Below are positions 52,217 to 61,402 of a stretch of 64,000 nucleotides of DNA, piece by piece. The notes beneath the pieces are model-generated. The model searched no databases. It saw nothing but the letters and a program-made list of their open reading frames with translations, and was not told where the DNA came from. The stretch is from contig NZ_CP042412.1 in assembly GCF_007954505.1 (NCBI RefSeq), positions 186,001 through 250,000 of the forward strand, written 5' to 3'. Origin of the DNA: Microbacterium sp. CBA3102. Its GTDB lineage: Bacteria; Actinomycetota; Actinomycetes; Actinomycetales; Microbacteriaceae. Numbering within the stretch: position 1 is the first letter of the stretch; each line of letters begins with the position of its first letter. A program made the translations under genes and the position numbers.

Positions 52217-52918
52217 TCACTCGCCGTCGCTGACGAGCACGGGCCTGGCGTTCGGCGGAGGGGTTCCGACCTCCGCAACGGTATGGCCGCTGCAGGCCGC
52301 GCTCGTCAGGGTCGCCTTCTCGATGTTCGACACGACGAACCAGCGCATCGCGTCGCGCAGCAGGCACCACCCGACGAGGTACCATTGCCCGTTCGTGGAG
52401 GCGAACATCACGGGCTCCACTTCCCTCGTGGTCGTGGCCCCGACGCGCGACGTATAGCGGATGCGGACCGTACGCTGCGCGGACATCGCCTCCTCCAGGA
52501 CCGACCGGACGGTGCGTGAGGACGAGGGCGCCCCCGCCACCCAGATCCGACGTGCGAGGTCGGCCGCGCGGCCGCGCGTGGCGGGATCGAGGACGTCCAG
52601 GATCTTCCGGACCCCGGCCGAAGCCAGATCGGCGTACGGGGCGTCGGACGCCGCGGAGACAGCCGCCAGGAGCGCCACCGCCTGGGCCGGCGAGAGGGTG
52701 ATCGGCGGCAGATTCGCGCTCGGAGCCAGTCCGTAGCCTCCTCCGGGTCCGGGTCTCGACCAGACGGGCGCGCCACTGCTCGCCAAGGCGGCGAGGTCTC
52801 GCTTGACGGTTCTGACGGACACCTCGAACTCCGCCGCCAGCCGCTCGGCCGGGTAACCCCTGGTTCCGCCGCGACGCAGCATCTCGGACAGCGCATGAAG
52901 TCGTTCGGTCCGCCTCAC
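52217..52918 (-). CDS. WYL-domain transcriptional regulator
   Basis: 233 residues: HTH_11 about 1-55 (RLAAEFEVSVRTVKRDLAALASSG) and WYL domain about 130-190 (GQWYLVGWCLLRDAMRWFVVSNIE). Start GTG 52918 (VRRTERLHA) is preferred; GTG 52927 is possible. Divergent from the alpha/beta-hydrolase 73 bp away, with a palindrome between, so the hydrolase is its likely target. Confidence 0.88.
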   Translation of the reverse strand: MRRTERLHALSEMLRRGGTRGYPAERLAAEFEVSVRTVKRDLAALASSGAPVWSRPGPGGGYGLAPSANLPPITLSPAQAVALLAAVSAASDAPYADLASAGVRKILDVLDPATRGRAADLARRIWVAGAPSSSRTVRSVLEEAMSAQRTVRIRYTSRVGATTTREVEPVMFASTNGQWYLVGWCLLRDAMRWFVVSNIEKATLTSAACSGHTVAEVGTPPPNARPVLVSDGE

Positions 52919-52931
52919 TCTGCACACTCCG

Positions 52932-52941
52932 ATGAATTCAT
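52932..52941. promoter_or_regulatory. Likely WYL operator
   Basis: ATGAATTCAT, perfect 10-bp palindrome in the divergent gap between regulator (52918) and hydrolase (52992). Confidence 0.45.
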
Positions 52942-52991
52942 GACAGAAATAGTGCCATACAGCTGTCCGCACGCCGTGCGAGCATCGGGTC

Positions 52992-53732
52992 ATGACGACA
53001 GCATCGAGTACTCCGACCATCCTCCTGATCGCGGGCCACTGGCTCGGCGCATGGGCCTGGGACGAGGTGCGCGCACACCTGGCGGCGGACGGATCGGACG
53101 CCATCGCGCTCACGCTCCCCGGCCTGGATCCGGATGACCCCGACCGTTCCTCGCGGACCCTCGACGAGCAGGCGGCGGCGATCGAAGCGGCCGTCCTGCG
53201 CTCCGGAGCCACGGCGGAGCAGCCGGTCGCGCTCGTCGGGCACAGCGGAGCCAATGCCCCGGTCAGCATCGTCCTCGATCGGCACCCCGCGCTCGTCCGC
53301 CGTGTGGTGTGGGTCGATTCCGGCCCGGTCGCGCCGGGAAGCGTCTTCGCACCGGACCTCCCGGAGACGGTGGAGGCGCTGCCCCTGCCACCGTTCGACG
53401 TTCTCGGACAGCAGGCCAGCCTCGAGGGCCTGAGCACCGCGATGCTCGACCGCTTCCGCGAACGCGCGGTCCCCGAGCCGGGACCCGTGCTCCGGGACCC
53501 TGTGCCCCTCTCCGACGATGCGCGCCGCCGGATCCCCACCACCATCGTCTGCTGCTCGATCCCGAGCGAGCAGCTGCAGGAACTCGCCCGCGCCGGACAC
53601 CCCATGTTCGCCGAGGTCGACGCACTCGAGAATCTGGAGCTCGTGGACCTGCCCACCGGCCACTGGCCCCTGTGGAGCCGTCCCGCGGATCTCGCAATGG
53701 CGATCCGCGACGCGGCCTCGCGCGTGAGCTGA
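52992..53732 (+). CDS. Alpha/beta-hydrolase
   Basis: 246 residues: oxyanion GHWLGAWAWDEV, nucleophile elbow LVGHSGAN (about 81-88) with Ser, and DLPTGHWPLW supplying His; an acid is expected in the PS/E region before it. Resembles esterase or salicylate-type hydrolases in fold only. Likely regulated by the divergent WYL gene. Start ATG 52992; no clear SD. Confidence 0.85.
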   Translation: MTTASSTPTILLIAGHWLGAWAWDEVRAHLAADGSDAIALTLPGLDPDDPDRSSRTLDEQAAAIEAAVLRSGATAEQPVALVGHSGANAPVSIVLDRHPALVRRVVWVDSGPVAPGSVFAPDLPETVEALPLPPFDVLGQQASLEGLSTAMLDRFRERAVPEPGPVLRDPVPLSDDARRRIPTTIVCCSIPSEQLQELARAGHPMFAEVDALENLELVDLPTGHWPLWSRPADLAMAIRDAASRVS

Positions 53733-53830
53733 GCACCGCGGACACCGAGGACATCCATCCGAGGGAATGAATCCACCCCTGCCGTGGTTGTTGATATATC
53801 CGGAAGAGACTCCGGAGCACGGGAGGAATC

Positions 53831-54238
53831 GTGGGTAAGAACTACGTCGACATCGAGAACGACCAGGGAGCGACGCTGCGGTACCGCAAGCACGCGAACG
53901 GTCGGGGTCTCGTCGCGCATGGCGCGAAGGTGCATCCGAAGGCGCATATCGAGGCGGGTGCCTACATCGAACCGGGCGCGCGCGTCGGCGCCGGGGCGAC
54001 CATCGCCCGCGGCGCCTGGATCGACGAAGACGCCGTGGTCGGGGAGGGCGCGTTCGTCGACGCGCACGCGCACATCGGCCAGGGTGCCGCGATCGGCGAC
54101 CACGCCTACGTGGGTGTCCGCACCGATGTCGGCGCCGGAGCGCGCATCATCCGCGGCGCCAGGATCGGCGACGACGAGACCGTCGCGGCCGGGCTCACCA
54201 TCGCGACGGATCAGAAGGGGCTGTGGCTCGCGGCCTGA
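53831..54238 (+). CDS. Hexapeptide-repeat (left-handed beta-helix) protein
   Basis: 135 residues; imperfect hexapeptide turns AHIEAGAYIEPGARVGAGATI and AHIGQGAAIGDHAYVGVRTDVGAG stack into a left-handed helix as in acyltransferases, but the usual C-terminal substrate part is short. GTG 53831 has GGGAGG upstream. Possibly an acetyltransferase-like trimer; substrate unknown. Confidence 0.75.
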   Translation: MGKNYVDIENDQGATLRYRKHANGRGLVAHGAKVHPKAHIEAGAYIEPGARVGAGATIARGAWIDEDAVVGEGAFVDAHAHIGQGAAIGDHAYVGVRTDVGAGARIIRGARIGDDETVAAGLTIATDQKGLWLAA

Positions 54239-54257
54239 CGGGGTGACAGCCGGGTCG

Positions 54258-55457
54258 TCACTCCTGGATCGCTGTGTGCCTGACCCGGCGCGCACCGGCG
54301 ACGACCAGGAGACCGAGCGCGACCAGGGCCAGGCCGAGTCCCGGTAGCCCGCTCGGGTTCACTCCGCTGTCTGCCAGAGTGTCGGGTGGCGTCGTGCCGC
54401 CGCCCGACGTGTCCGGGTCCGGCTCGGGCGGGAGCGGGATGAGCGTTCCTTGCCCGACGCCACGTGCGGTCTGTCGTTCCGCGAACCCGACGAACGCGAG
54501 GGTCTGCGTGGACCCCGCATCGCTTGTCGCGAGCACGGCTTGGAACTCGGGCTGCTCGTCCGAGGTGATGCCGGCGATGAGCCGGAACTCGCGGAGCGTC
54601 CCGGCGGGGACCTGCGCTTCCGGAACGACGCTGACGACCTGCGAAGCCGCGTCGAGTCCCGAGGATACGGGCGTGCAACTCGCGGTGGCCACGTCGACCG
54701 GTGCGCCGAACTGCGCGTCGCTCGGATACGGATCGCCGGTCGTCCACGCGGCATCACGGTATTCGAGCTGTAGCGCCGCGCAATCGACGGCGGTCGCACC
54801 ATCCATCAGGGCGAGATCGAGGTTGAACAGCGGGACGGCGCTGAAGTACCTCCACTCGAGGGAGGTGTCGTCGAGCACCGCTCCACGCACGCCCGTGACC
54901 TCGGTGGTGAGCTCGGTGACGCGGTAGATCCTCACGGTCGCAGGAAACTGCCCGCTGGACACCGCGATGGGGATGCCGAACGCTGACGGCGTCGGCGTGG
55001 CAGCCGCGGCGCTCACTCTGGCTTGAAAGGTCCCGGATCCGCTGACGGCGGTATGCGTGTCCACATACGGAGCGAAGGTCACCGTCACGGTGTCCCCTGC
55101 CCCGGTGACGGTGGCGATCGTCTCCCCGTCTTCGGACAGGATGGGGAAGGGTGCCAGGTCGGCGACCGATGTCGTGACGCCCCCGGTGCTCTGGAACGTC
55201 ATGCTGGCGGTATCGCCGGCTGTGGCCTCGTCGGGGAGGGCGAAGGCGAACGACACATCGACGAGCGATCCATCGGGGACCGCTGTGGGATCGCTTGTCT
55301 GCTGCCACGGCGTTCCCAGCACCGGCGAGATCGTGATCGACGTGAACACGTCTCCGATCTCGACGGCCGAAGCCTGCCGTGGCGGCGAGGCGAACGCGAA
55401 AGCGAAGGCCAGCACCGAGACCGCACTGATCGCTCCGAAGGCCCTGCGTACGCGCAT
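54258..55457 (-). CDS. Secreted surface protein with sortase-type tail
   Basis: 399 residues: signal peptide to ASA-VEI (cut near residue 31), two beta-sandwich regions resembling adhesin Ig-like domains (about 33-150 and 165-300), then a Pro/Asp/Thr linker and the sorting signal LADSGVNPSG, a hydrophobic helix and RRVRH. LADSG is a variant of the LAxTG motif used by actinobacterial class E sortases. Anchoring is likely but not certain. SD GGAG before the ATG. Confidence 0.8.
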   Translation of the reverse strand: MRVRRAFGAISAVSVLAFAFAFASPPRQASAVEIGDVFTSITISPVLGTPWQQTSDPTAVPDGSLVDVSFAFALPDEATAGDTASMTFQSTGGVTTSVADLAPFPILSEDGETIATVTGAGDTVTVTFAPYVDTHTAVSGSGTFQARVSAAAATPTPSAFGIPIAVSSGQFPATVRIYRVTELTTEVTGVRGAVLDDTSLEWRYFSAVPLFNLDLALMDGATAVDCAALQLEYRDAAWTTGDPYPSDAQFGAPVDVATASCTPVSSGLDAASQVVSVVPEAQVPAGTLREFRLIAGITSDEQPEFQAVLATSDAGSTQTLAFVGFAERQTARGVGQGTLIPLPPEPDPDTSGGGTTPPDTLADSGVNPSGLPGLGLALVALGLLVVAGARRVRHTAIQE

Positions 55458-55560
55458 GATCGCTCCGTTCTGCTGTGCTGCCGATGGCTCGGCTCCCGGT
55501 TCGTTTCCAGGCCAGAGTCTCGCGAATCGAACCGACGCACAAGCCGATCCTGCGTCACGA

Positions 55561-56217
55561 CTACAGCAGGCGGCGCTCCGACGCCCACGCGGTGAGTTCG
55601 TGGCGGGAGGAGAGCTGCAGCTTGCGCAGCACGGATGAGACGTGCGTCTCGACCGTCTTGATCGAGATGAAGAGCTCCGAAGCGACCTCCTTGTAGGCGT
55701 AGCCGCGGGCGATTAGCCGCATGACCTCCTGCTCACGCGCGGAGAGGCGATCCAGTTCGTCGGTCGCCGTCGCGGTCTCACCGGCGACCGCTCCGAAGGC
55801 GTCGAGCACGAACCCGGCGAGCCGTGGTGAGAAGACCGCATCCCCGTCCGCCACGGCGTGCACGGCACTGCTGACCTCGATGCCCGATGACCCTTTGGTG
55901 ATGTAGCCGCGGGCGCCCGCCCGGATCACGCACACGACGTCGGCGGCAGCATCCGAGACGCTGAGCGCGAGGAACCGCGCTGCCGTGGCCGACCCGCGGA
56001 TCACCGCTTCTCCGCCCGCGGCATCGTCGCCACTCCCACCCGGCAGGTGCACGTCGAGCAGGACGACGTCCGGCTGTGTCTCCGCGATCACGGCGATCGC
56101 GGACGGCACGTCCGCCGCCTCGCCGACCACGTCGACACTCGCATCGAGGTCGGCACGCAGGCCGGAGCGGAAGATCGAATGGTCGTCGACGATCACGACG
56201 CGGATGCTCTCAGGCAT
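55561..56217 (-). CDS. LuxR/NarL-family response regulator of PspC kinase
   Basis: 218 residues: receiver with DDH (11-13) and phospho-Asp55 (LLDVHLPGG), then LuxR HTH (LSAREQEVMRLIARGYAYK, SIKTVETHVSSVLRKLQL). Overlaps the kinase stop by 8 bp. Partner of the PspC-type kinase; may regulate the divergent PspC operon. Confidence 0.93.
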   Translation of the reverse strand: MPESIRVVIVDDHSIFRSGLRADLDASVDVVGEAADVPSAIAVIAETQPDVVLLDVHLPGGSGDDAAGGEAVIRGSATAARFLALSVSDAAADVVCVIRAGARGYITKGSSGIEVSSAVHAVADGDAVFSPRLAGFVLDAFGAVAGETATATDELDRLSAREQEVMRLIARGYAYKEVASELFISIKTVETHVSSVLRKLQLSSRHELTAWASERRLL

Positions 56218-57463
56218 GGTCGTCCTCCCGGGTGGGGATCGGTCGCCCCGCCGCCCGGTCGTACGGCGGGGCCGCCAGAATGCTCAGATGCACTTCGGTC
56301 CCGTTCGCGTCGCTGCGGACCGCTCCGGTACCACCGGCACGACGCATCCGGCCGATGATCGACTCCCGTACCCCGAGGCGATCGCTCGGCACATCGTCGA
56401 GGTCGAAGCCCTCGCCGCGGTCCCGGATGAAGACGTCGACGCCCGCGGCGCTCCCCTCGATGTACACCGAGATGTCCCCGCCGGCATGCCGCGCGGCGTT
56501 CAGGATCGCCTCTCGGGCCGCCGCCGCGAGTTCCCCGCTGGCGCGCTCGGTGGAGAGGCCCGCCGACACGACGTCGATGCGCACCGGATAGTCGAGCTCG
56601 AGGGCCCCTGCGTAGTCACGCAGATCCGTCGGGAGGTCGCTGTCGGCCGGTGCGTCGCCGTCGTACAACCATGCGCGCAGTTCGCGCTCCTGTGCCCGGG
56701 CGAGGCGGGCCGCCTCGCTGGAGGCTCCTGCCCTGTTCTGGATCAGCGCCAGCGTCTGCAGCACGGAATCGTGCAGGTGCGCGGCCATCTGGCTGCGCTG
56801 CTCCTCGCGGATGCGGCGCACCCGTTCGCCGGACAGTTCGCGCCATCGCGGGATGAGGGCCGAGGAGATCACCGCAGCGAGCCCGGCGAGAGGGAGGAGC
56901 ACGAGCGCCACCCCCGAGCGCGCGACGGGCCAGGAGAGCAGCACGGTGAACAGCAGGGCGAGCAGCACGAGAGCCAGGATCCGGACGGTCATCGTGTGTC
57001 GCGGTCCGCGCGCGGTGTCGGTGCGATCGATCAGGGTCGCCCAGAGCCCGGCGCCCGTCGCGAAGCCCACGGTGCCGCCGACGACGACCGCGGCGAGATC
57101 GGGCGGGATCGATCCGCTCAGCCAGTCGCTGCCGCCGCGCCAGGCCAGCACGATGAGGATCCCGACACCGGCGGGAGCGAGCAGCAGCCAGGCGACCGGT
57201 ACGCGTCTGGTCGGGGCCTCCTCCCCCTCGCTCCACGGTGTGAAGGCCCAGCACCAGGCGTAGAGGAGGATGCCGGCGCCGCCGCACAGGGTCAGCGCGA
57301 GGAACAGTGCTCGCACCAGCCCCACCCGCACGCCCAGGTGTCGCGCGAGGCCCGCACTCACCCCGGCCACCAGGCAGTCGCGATCACGGGTCAGCGGCGG
57401 GCGCGGCGCAGCGATGGACGCTGATCGCACGGGAGCGTGCGCCGAAGAGGACATGTCGCCCAT
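56210..57463 (-). CDS. Histidine kinase with N-terminal PspC domain
   Basis: 417 residues: PspC domain (about 22-75; RDCLVAGVSAGLARHLGV), several helices (~85-200), then a NarL-class kinase with His in QMAAHLHDSVLQT, N box AILNAARHAG and an ATP lid RDRGEGFDL. PspC domains respond to envelope stress. Starts possible at ATG 57463 or 57454. Divergent from the PspC gene (107 bp). Confidence 0.9.
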   Translation of the reverse strand: MGDMSSSAHAPVRSASIAAPRPPLTRDRDCLVAGVSAGLARHLGVRVGLVRALFLALTLCGGAGILLYAWCWAFTPWSEGEEAPTRRVPVAWLLLAPAGVGILIVLAWRGGSDWLSGSIPPDLAAVVVGGTVGFATGAGLWATLIDRTDTARGPRHTMTVRILALVLLALLFTVLLSWPVARSGVALVLLPLAGLAAVISSALIPRWRELSGERVRRIREEQRSQMAAHLHDSVLQTLALIQNRAGASSEAARLARAQERELRAWLYDGDAPADSDLPTDLRDYAGALELDYPVRIDVVSAGLSTERASGELAAAAREAILNAARHAGGDISVYIEGSAAGVDVFIRDRGEGFDLDDVPSDRLGVRESIIGRMRRAGGTGAVRSDANGTEVHLSILAAPPYDRAAGRPIPTREDDHA

Positions 57464-57557
57464 CCAATCATCCGCATGGGCGCTCCGGGTCCTCCCCTGG
57501 CCAGAATCAGGGGCCACTCAGGGGTTCCCCCCATGGCAGGGGCCCGACGGATGACGC

Positions 57558-57563
57558 CAGGAT
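57558..57563 (+). promoter_or_regulatory. Leaderless -10 box of PspC gene
   Basis: CAGGAT 6 bp before ATG 57570. Confidence 0.4.
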
Positions 57564-57569
57564 CGAAGC

Positions 57570-59108
57570 ATGACGATTCCGACTGCACCCCCGCCTCCTG
57601 CCGACCAGGCCACTCCGGCCGTCGGCGCACCGGGCACCGGCATCCCCCGCGGAGCCGAACGCTTCCTCCTCTGGGTCGCCGGCCTCGGCGTCGCCCGGTC
57701 CGAGGGCTGGCTGGGCGGTGTCGCCGCGGGGATCGCTGCCCGGCTGCGCATCGATCCGCTGATCGTCCGCGGGATCCTCGTGGTCGCGGCGCTCTTCGGC
57801 CTGCCGGTGATCTTCCTGTATGCCGTGGCCTGGGCGCTGCTGCCCGACATCGACGGACGGGTCCACCTCCGCGATCTGTTCCGCCGCGACTATCAGCCGG
57901 CGCAGTGGGGCATCCTCGCGATGGCCGTCATCGGTCTCTTCCCGACCGCACCACTGGCCGGACGTCTCTTCGGACTCGGCTACGACGGGTGGTCGGCCCT
58001 CTCCGTCGTCAGCTGGATCGTCGGGCTCGTGCTCGTCGCCGGTCTGCTCTTCCTGATCGTGCGCGCCATGCGCCGCACCCCGGGTGCTTCCGCGCCGGAT
58101 CTGCCGATGGCTTCCGCAGATTCGGCGGCCCCGGCCGCATCCGACCCCCTCAGCGATTCGGGTACCGCTGAGGGGGCGGATGCCACTCTCGCCGATGAGG
58201 TCTCCGACACCGCGCTCGCCTTCACTCCCCCGGAACCGCCCGCCCCCCTCCCGCCCGGTTCGCAGGACCCCACCGCTCTCGAGGCCTGGCGCGCCCAGCA
58301 CGCGGCCTGGAAGGAACAGGATCAGGCGTGGCGCCGCCAGCAGCAGGACATCGAGCGGGCCGCCCGCGACCAGCTGCGTCGTGAACGCCAGGCCGAGGCT
58401 GCGGTGTTCGCGACCGAAGCCGCGGAGCGCCGACGCCTCCGCCGTGCCTCGAACCCCCGGGCCGGCTTCGCGTTCGCCGCGACCATCGTCGGCCTCGCGA
58501 TCATCACGGGCTCTGCCGTCGGTCTCGTCACGGGCGGTGAGGCCCTCGGCGGTGCCCTGGGAATGCTCGCGGCGGCGCTCATCCTGGCACTCGGGATGAT
58601 CGTGGCCGGGGCGTTCCGTCGGCGCAGCGGGTTCCTGGCCTTCGCGACCGTGGTGACGCTCATCGGCGGACTCGTCGCCGGCGCTTTCTCCGCCTTCCCG
58701 GGCGTCACGCTGGGCTACGTCGCGCTCGGCAACAACGAATCCGCGCACGTCCGGCAGCCCTTCGGCGATACGTTCCTCACGCTGAATCCGTTCGAGGATG
58801 GTGCGAGGTCGATCGTCGTGGACAAGGGATCCGGCAACACCTACATCGACGTCCAGTCGGGCGTCGAGCTCGATCTGCGCGCCGTCGTCGGATCGGCGAC
58901 CGTTTCGTGGACCCGAGTGGATGAGGAGACCGGCCAGATCACTGCGCACGGCACCTGGACTCCCGTGCGCAGGAACGGGGAGTCGATCGTCCTGCAGAAG
59001 GTCGCCGCTGAGGACACCGAGCCCACCCTCGTACAACCCGTCACGATCGATCAGACCAGCGGAGTGATCTCCGTCACCCTCTACGAGCCCGCGAAGGAAG
59101 ACCAGTGA
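57570..59108 (+). CDS. PspC-domain membrane protein
   Basis: 512 residues: PspC domain (about 35-90; EGWLGGVAAGIAARLRID), further helices, a long charged coiled region (~220-290; EAWRAQHAAWKEQDQAWRRQ), four helices, and a beta-rich C-domain as in LiaF/DUF2154-like sensors. Probably senses or buffers membrane stress with the divergent kinase pair. Stop overlaps the next gene. Confidence 0.87.
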   Translation: MTIPTAPPPPADQATPAVGAPGTGIPRGAERFLLWVAGLGVARSEGWLGGVAAGIAARLRIDPLIVRGILVVAALFGLPVIFLYAVAWALLPDIDGRVHLRDLFRRDYQPAQWGILAMAVIGLFPTAPLAGRLFGLGYDGWSALSVVSWIVGLVLVAGLLFLIVRAMRRTPGASAPDLPMASADSAAPAASDPLSDSGTAEGADATLADEVSDTALAFTPPEPPAPLPPGSQDPTALEAWRAQHAAWKEQDQAWRRQQQDIERAARDQLRRERQAEAAVFATEAAERRRLRRASNPRAGFAFAATIVGLAIITGSAVGLVTGGEALGGALGMLAAALILALGMIVAGAFRRRSGFLAFATVVTLIGGLVAGAFSAFPGVTLGYVALGNNESAHVRQPFGDTFLTLNPFEDGARSIVVDKGSGNTYIDVQSGVELDLRAVVGSATVSWTRVDEETGQITAHGTWTPVRRNGESIVLQKVAAEDTEPTLVQPVTIDQTSGVISVTLYEPAKEDQ

Positions 59109-59422
59109 TGAGTACGCCGACGATCGTCGAAGCCCCCTCCCCTCCCCGCACGCGCTGGGCCGCCATCATCTGGGGCCTCCTGTTCGCCGCGATCGCCGCG
59201 GTCGCCCTATGGATGCTGGCCGACGCCGACCGGAGGGACACCGTCGCCGATGGGCTCCTCGCCCTGACGCCGACCACGATCGTCACGATCCTCCTTTTGA
59301 CCGTGGGCGTGCTGATCCTGGTCGGGGGAGCCGCAGGGCTCATCCGCCGTGCGCAGCGGAAACTCGCGACGGCGGCGGACCCCGTCGCGCGGGCGGACGT
59401 GCCCGCCTCCCCCGCCGAGTAG
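59108..59422 (+). CDS. Small membrane protein downstream of PspC
   Basis: 104 residues, two helices (about 20-38 and 56-76) and a basic/acidic tail. Translationally coupled to the PspC gene by TGATG; GTG 59105 is an alternative start. GAAGGAAG precedes it. Function unknown; membrane-stress module by position. Confidence 0.72.
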   Translation: MSTPTIVEAPSPPRTRWAAIIWGLLFAAIAAVALWMLADADRRDTVADGLLALTPTTIVTILLLTVGVLILVGGAAGLIRRAQRKLATAADPVARADVPASPAE

Positions 59423-59425
59423 CCT
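59420..59425 (+). promoter_or_regulatory. Leaderless -10 box of LysR-effector protein
   Basis: TAGCCT 7 bp before ATG 59433; its TAG is the stop codon of the preceding gene. Confidence 0.55.
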
Positions 59426-59432
59426 GGACCCC

Positions 59433-60173
59433 ATGGCGAATCAGGGAAGGCGGCCCGGGAAGGGCGCAGGTCGAGGTACCCCTGTGCGTCGCAACAAGGC
59501 CGCCCCCGCCGAGCGGTTCCCGCCGCAGAAGCCGAAGAAGAAGACGGCCAAGGTCGTCTTCGATGCCCCTCAGCCCGAGCCCGAGGCACCGCGTACCTTC
59601 CGTCTGGGCGCGGTGCCGGGCGCGACACCGGGCAAGTGGATCGACGCGTGGAAGCAGCGCATGCCGAGAGTGCCGCTCGAGCTCGTCCCGATCGAGGTCG
59701 CCGCCCAGCGCGAGGCGCTCGACGCGATCGATGCGGCGCTGGTCCGTCTGCCGCTCACGGACGAGTCCCTGCACATCATCCCTCTGTACGACGAGGTACC
59801 GGTCGTGATCGCCGCGGTCGACTCGCACCTGATGGCGGCCGAAGAGCTCTCCGCCGCGGATCTCGAGGGCGAGGTCGTGATCGGGCTGTCCGATGACGTG
59901 CTGAGCCCGCTCGACCTCCCCGGCACACTCCCGGCCGCCTTCGCCGCACTGCCTACCGGAGAGGCGATCGCCACGGCGGCCTCCGGCGTCGGCATCGTGA
60001 TCGTCCCGATGTCGCTGGCTCGCCTGCACCACCGCAAGGATGCCGACCACCGCGTGCTCGTCGGCGCTCCGACGTCCACGGTGGCGCTGGTCTGGCCTCG
60101 CGATCGCACCACACCCGACGTCGAGACCTTCGTCGGCATCGTCCGCGGCCGGACCGCGAACTCCTCCCGGTGA
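59433..60173 (+). CDS. LysR-type substrate-binding domain without HTH
   Basis: 246 residues. A basic Pro/Lys/Arg tail (1-45) replaces the usual DNA-binding helix-turn-helix; from ~55 the sequence follows the LysR periplasmic-binding-like effector fold (TFRLGAVPGATPGKW, EALDAIDAALVRLPLTDESL, IIPLYDEVPVVIAAVDSHL). It may be a co-regulator or ligand-binding protein. Leaderless start. Confidence 0.8.
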   Translation: MANQGRRPGKGAGRGTPVRRNKAAPAERFPPQKPKKKTAKVVFDAPQPEPEAPRTFRLGAVPGATPGKWIDAWKQRMPRVPLELVPIEVAAQREALDAIDAALVRLPLTDESLHIIPLYDEVPVVIAAVDSHLMAAEELSAADLEGEVVIGLSDDVLSPLDLPGTLPAAFAALPTGEAIATAASGVGIVIVPMSLARLHHRKDADHRVLVGAPTSTVALVWPRDRTTPDVETFVGIVRGRTANSSR

Positions 60174-60201
60174 CCGCGTCGGCCCGGCTCCGCGCGCTCG
60201 T

Positions 60202-60207
60202 TAGAAT
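60202..60207 (+). promoter_or_regulatory. Leaderless -10 box of GATase-like gene
   Basis: TAGAAT 6 bp before ATG 60214. Confidence 0.6.
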
Positions 60208-60213
60208 CTCCTG

Positions 60214-60930
60214 ATGGCCTCGCTTCTCTACGTGTGCGTGCGACCCGAGATCGGGGCGGCGGACGCCGAGCATGCGTCCTTCCGACGGGCGCTCGGAGTC
60301 GACGTCGTCGATCGACTCGACCTGCTGCAGACACCGCTGCACATCGAGCGTCTACGCGGATACCGCGGCGTCGTGGTCGGGGGCTCGCCGTTCAACGTCT
60401 CCGACACGGTGAAGTCCGCGGAGCAGCTGCGGGTCGAAGCCGACCTCCGCACACTGGCCGACGCGGCGATGGCCGGCGAGATCGCGGTGTTCTTCACCTG
60501 CTTCAGCATCGGTGTCGTGACCCGCATGCTCGGGGGCGAGGTCGTGACGGACACTCCCGAGCCCGCGAGCGCCACCGTGATCGATGTGACCGAAGCCGGC
60601 GCCGCCGATCCCGTGTTCGGTCCGAGCGGCCCCGCTCTCACGGTGTTCACGGCACACAAGGAGAGCTCGGCGAGCACCCCGCCGGGCGCGGTGCTCCTGG
60701 CGACCAATGAGGCCTGCCTGGTGCAGGCCTACCGCGTGGGCACGCACCTGTATGCAGCGCAGTTCCATCCGGAGCCCACTCCCCGCGACTTCGCGGACCG
60801 GATGACGTTCTACCGCACCACCGGCTACTTCGACCCGGAGGAGTTCGACGCGGTGCAGCAGCAGGTGCTCGCCGCATCGGTCACCGAGGGCGCCGCGCTT
60901 CTGCGCCGCTTCGCCGAGACCTTCGCCTGA
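60214..60930 (+). CDS. Class I glutamine amidotransferase-like protein
   Basis: 238 residues with the GATase class I fold: presumed nucleophile Cys in VFFTCFSIGV (normally GxCxGxQ, so the following Gly-His-Gln is changed) and a His-Glu pair in AAQFHPEP. Fits the stand-alone GuaA-like proteins of actinobacteria. Whether it hydrolyses glutamine is unclear because of the altered elbow. Converges on the gene at 60932. Confidence 0.8.
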   Translation: MASLLYVCVRPEIGAADAEHASFRRALGVDVVDRLDLLQTPLHIERLRGYRGVVVGGSPFNVSDTVKSAEQLRVEADLRTLADAAMAGEIAVFFTCFSIGVVTRMLGGEVVTDTPEPASATVIDVTEAGAADPVFGPSGPALTVFTAHKESSASTPPGAVLLATNEACLVQAYRVGTHLYAAQFHPEPTPRDFADRMTFYRTTGYFDPEEFDAVQQQVLAASVTEGAALLRRFAETFA

Positions 60931-60931
60931 C

Positions 60932-61402
60932 TCAGCCTTCCGCCGAATCCCGCAACAGGGACACGCGCTCACGCAGGTATACCTCCAGGGGCATGTACCC
61001 GCCGGCTGCGCTCCACCGCACCGAGGGGACGCCGTCGACGAGCACCAGCGGACCGGAGGAGCCGCCCGCATCCACGGCGTCGACGTCGATCACACTCCAT
61101 CCCACGTGGACGACATCGCCCTCGTCGAAGCCACCCCGCAGGGCTTCTGCGCGACGTTCGGCGCGTGCTCTGGACGACTCGGCGGTGTAACCGCGGCGTC
61201 CGGGATCGGCCGCGCGGAGCACCTCGGCCGTGGCCAGCGCGTGCGTGTCGGTCAGCAGCAGCACACCCAGATGCCATGCTTCGCCGACCCGCACGATGCG
61301 GCGCCCGCGCCACCGGGAGACGCGCTGCTCGCCGAGCCCTTCCTTCGCGATGCCGTCGAGGCTCTGAACCGTACGGGTCAGGAGCGCCGACGCACTCGTC
61401 AC
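60932..61402 (-). CDS. Uncharacterised protein, coupled to antiporter
   Basis: 156 residues, soluble, rich in charged residues (RWRGRRIVRVGEAWHLGVLLLTDT start region); no domain recognised. GTG 61402 overlaps the antiporter stop as GTGA (61399-61402), so the two are made together. A much longer in-frame extension upstream is an antisense shadow of the antiporter and purU. Possible cytoplasmic partner of the transporter. Confidence 0.65.
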   Translation of the reverse strand: MTSASALLTRTVQSLDGIAKEGLGEQRVSRWRGRRIVRVGEAWHLGVLLLTDTHALATAEVLRAADPGRRGYTAESSRARAERRAEALRGGFDEGDVVHVGWSVIDVDAVDAGGSSGPLVLVDGVPSVRWSAAGGYMPLEVYLRERVSLLRDSAEG

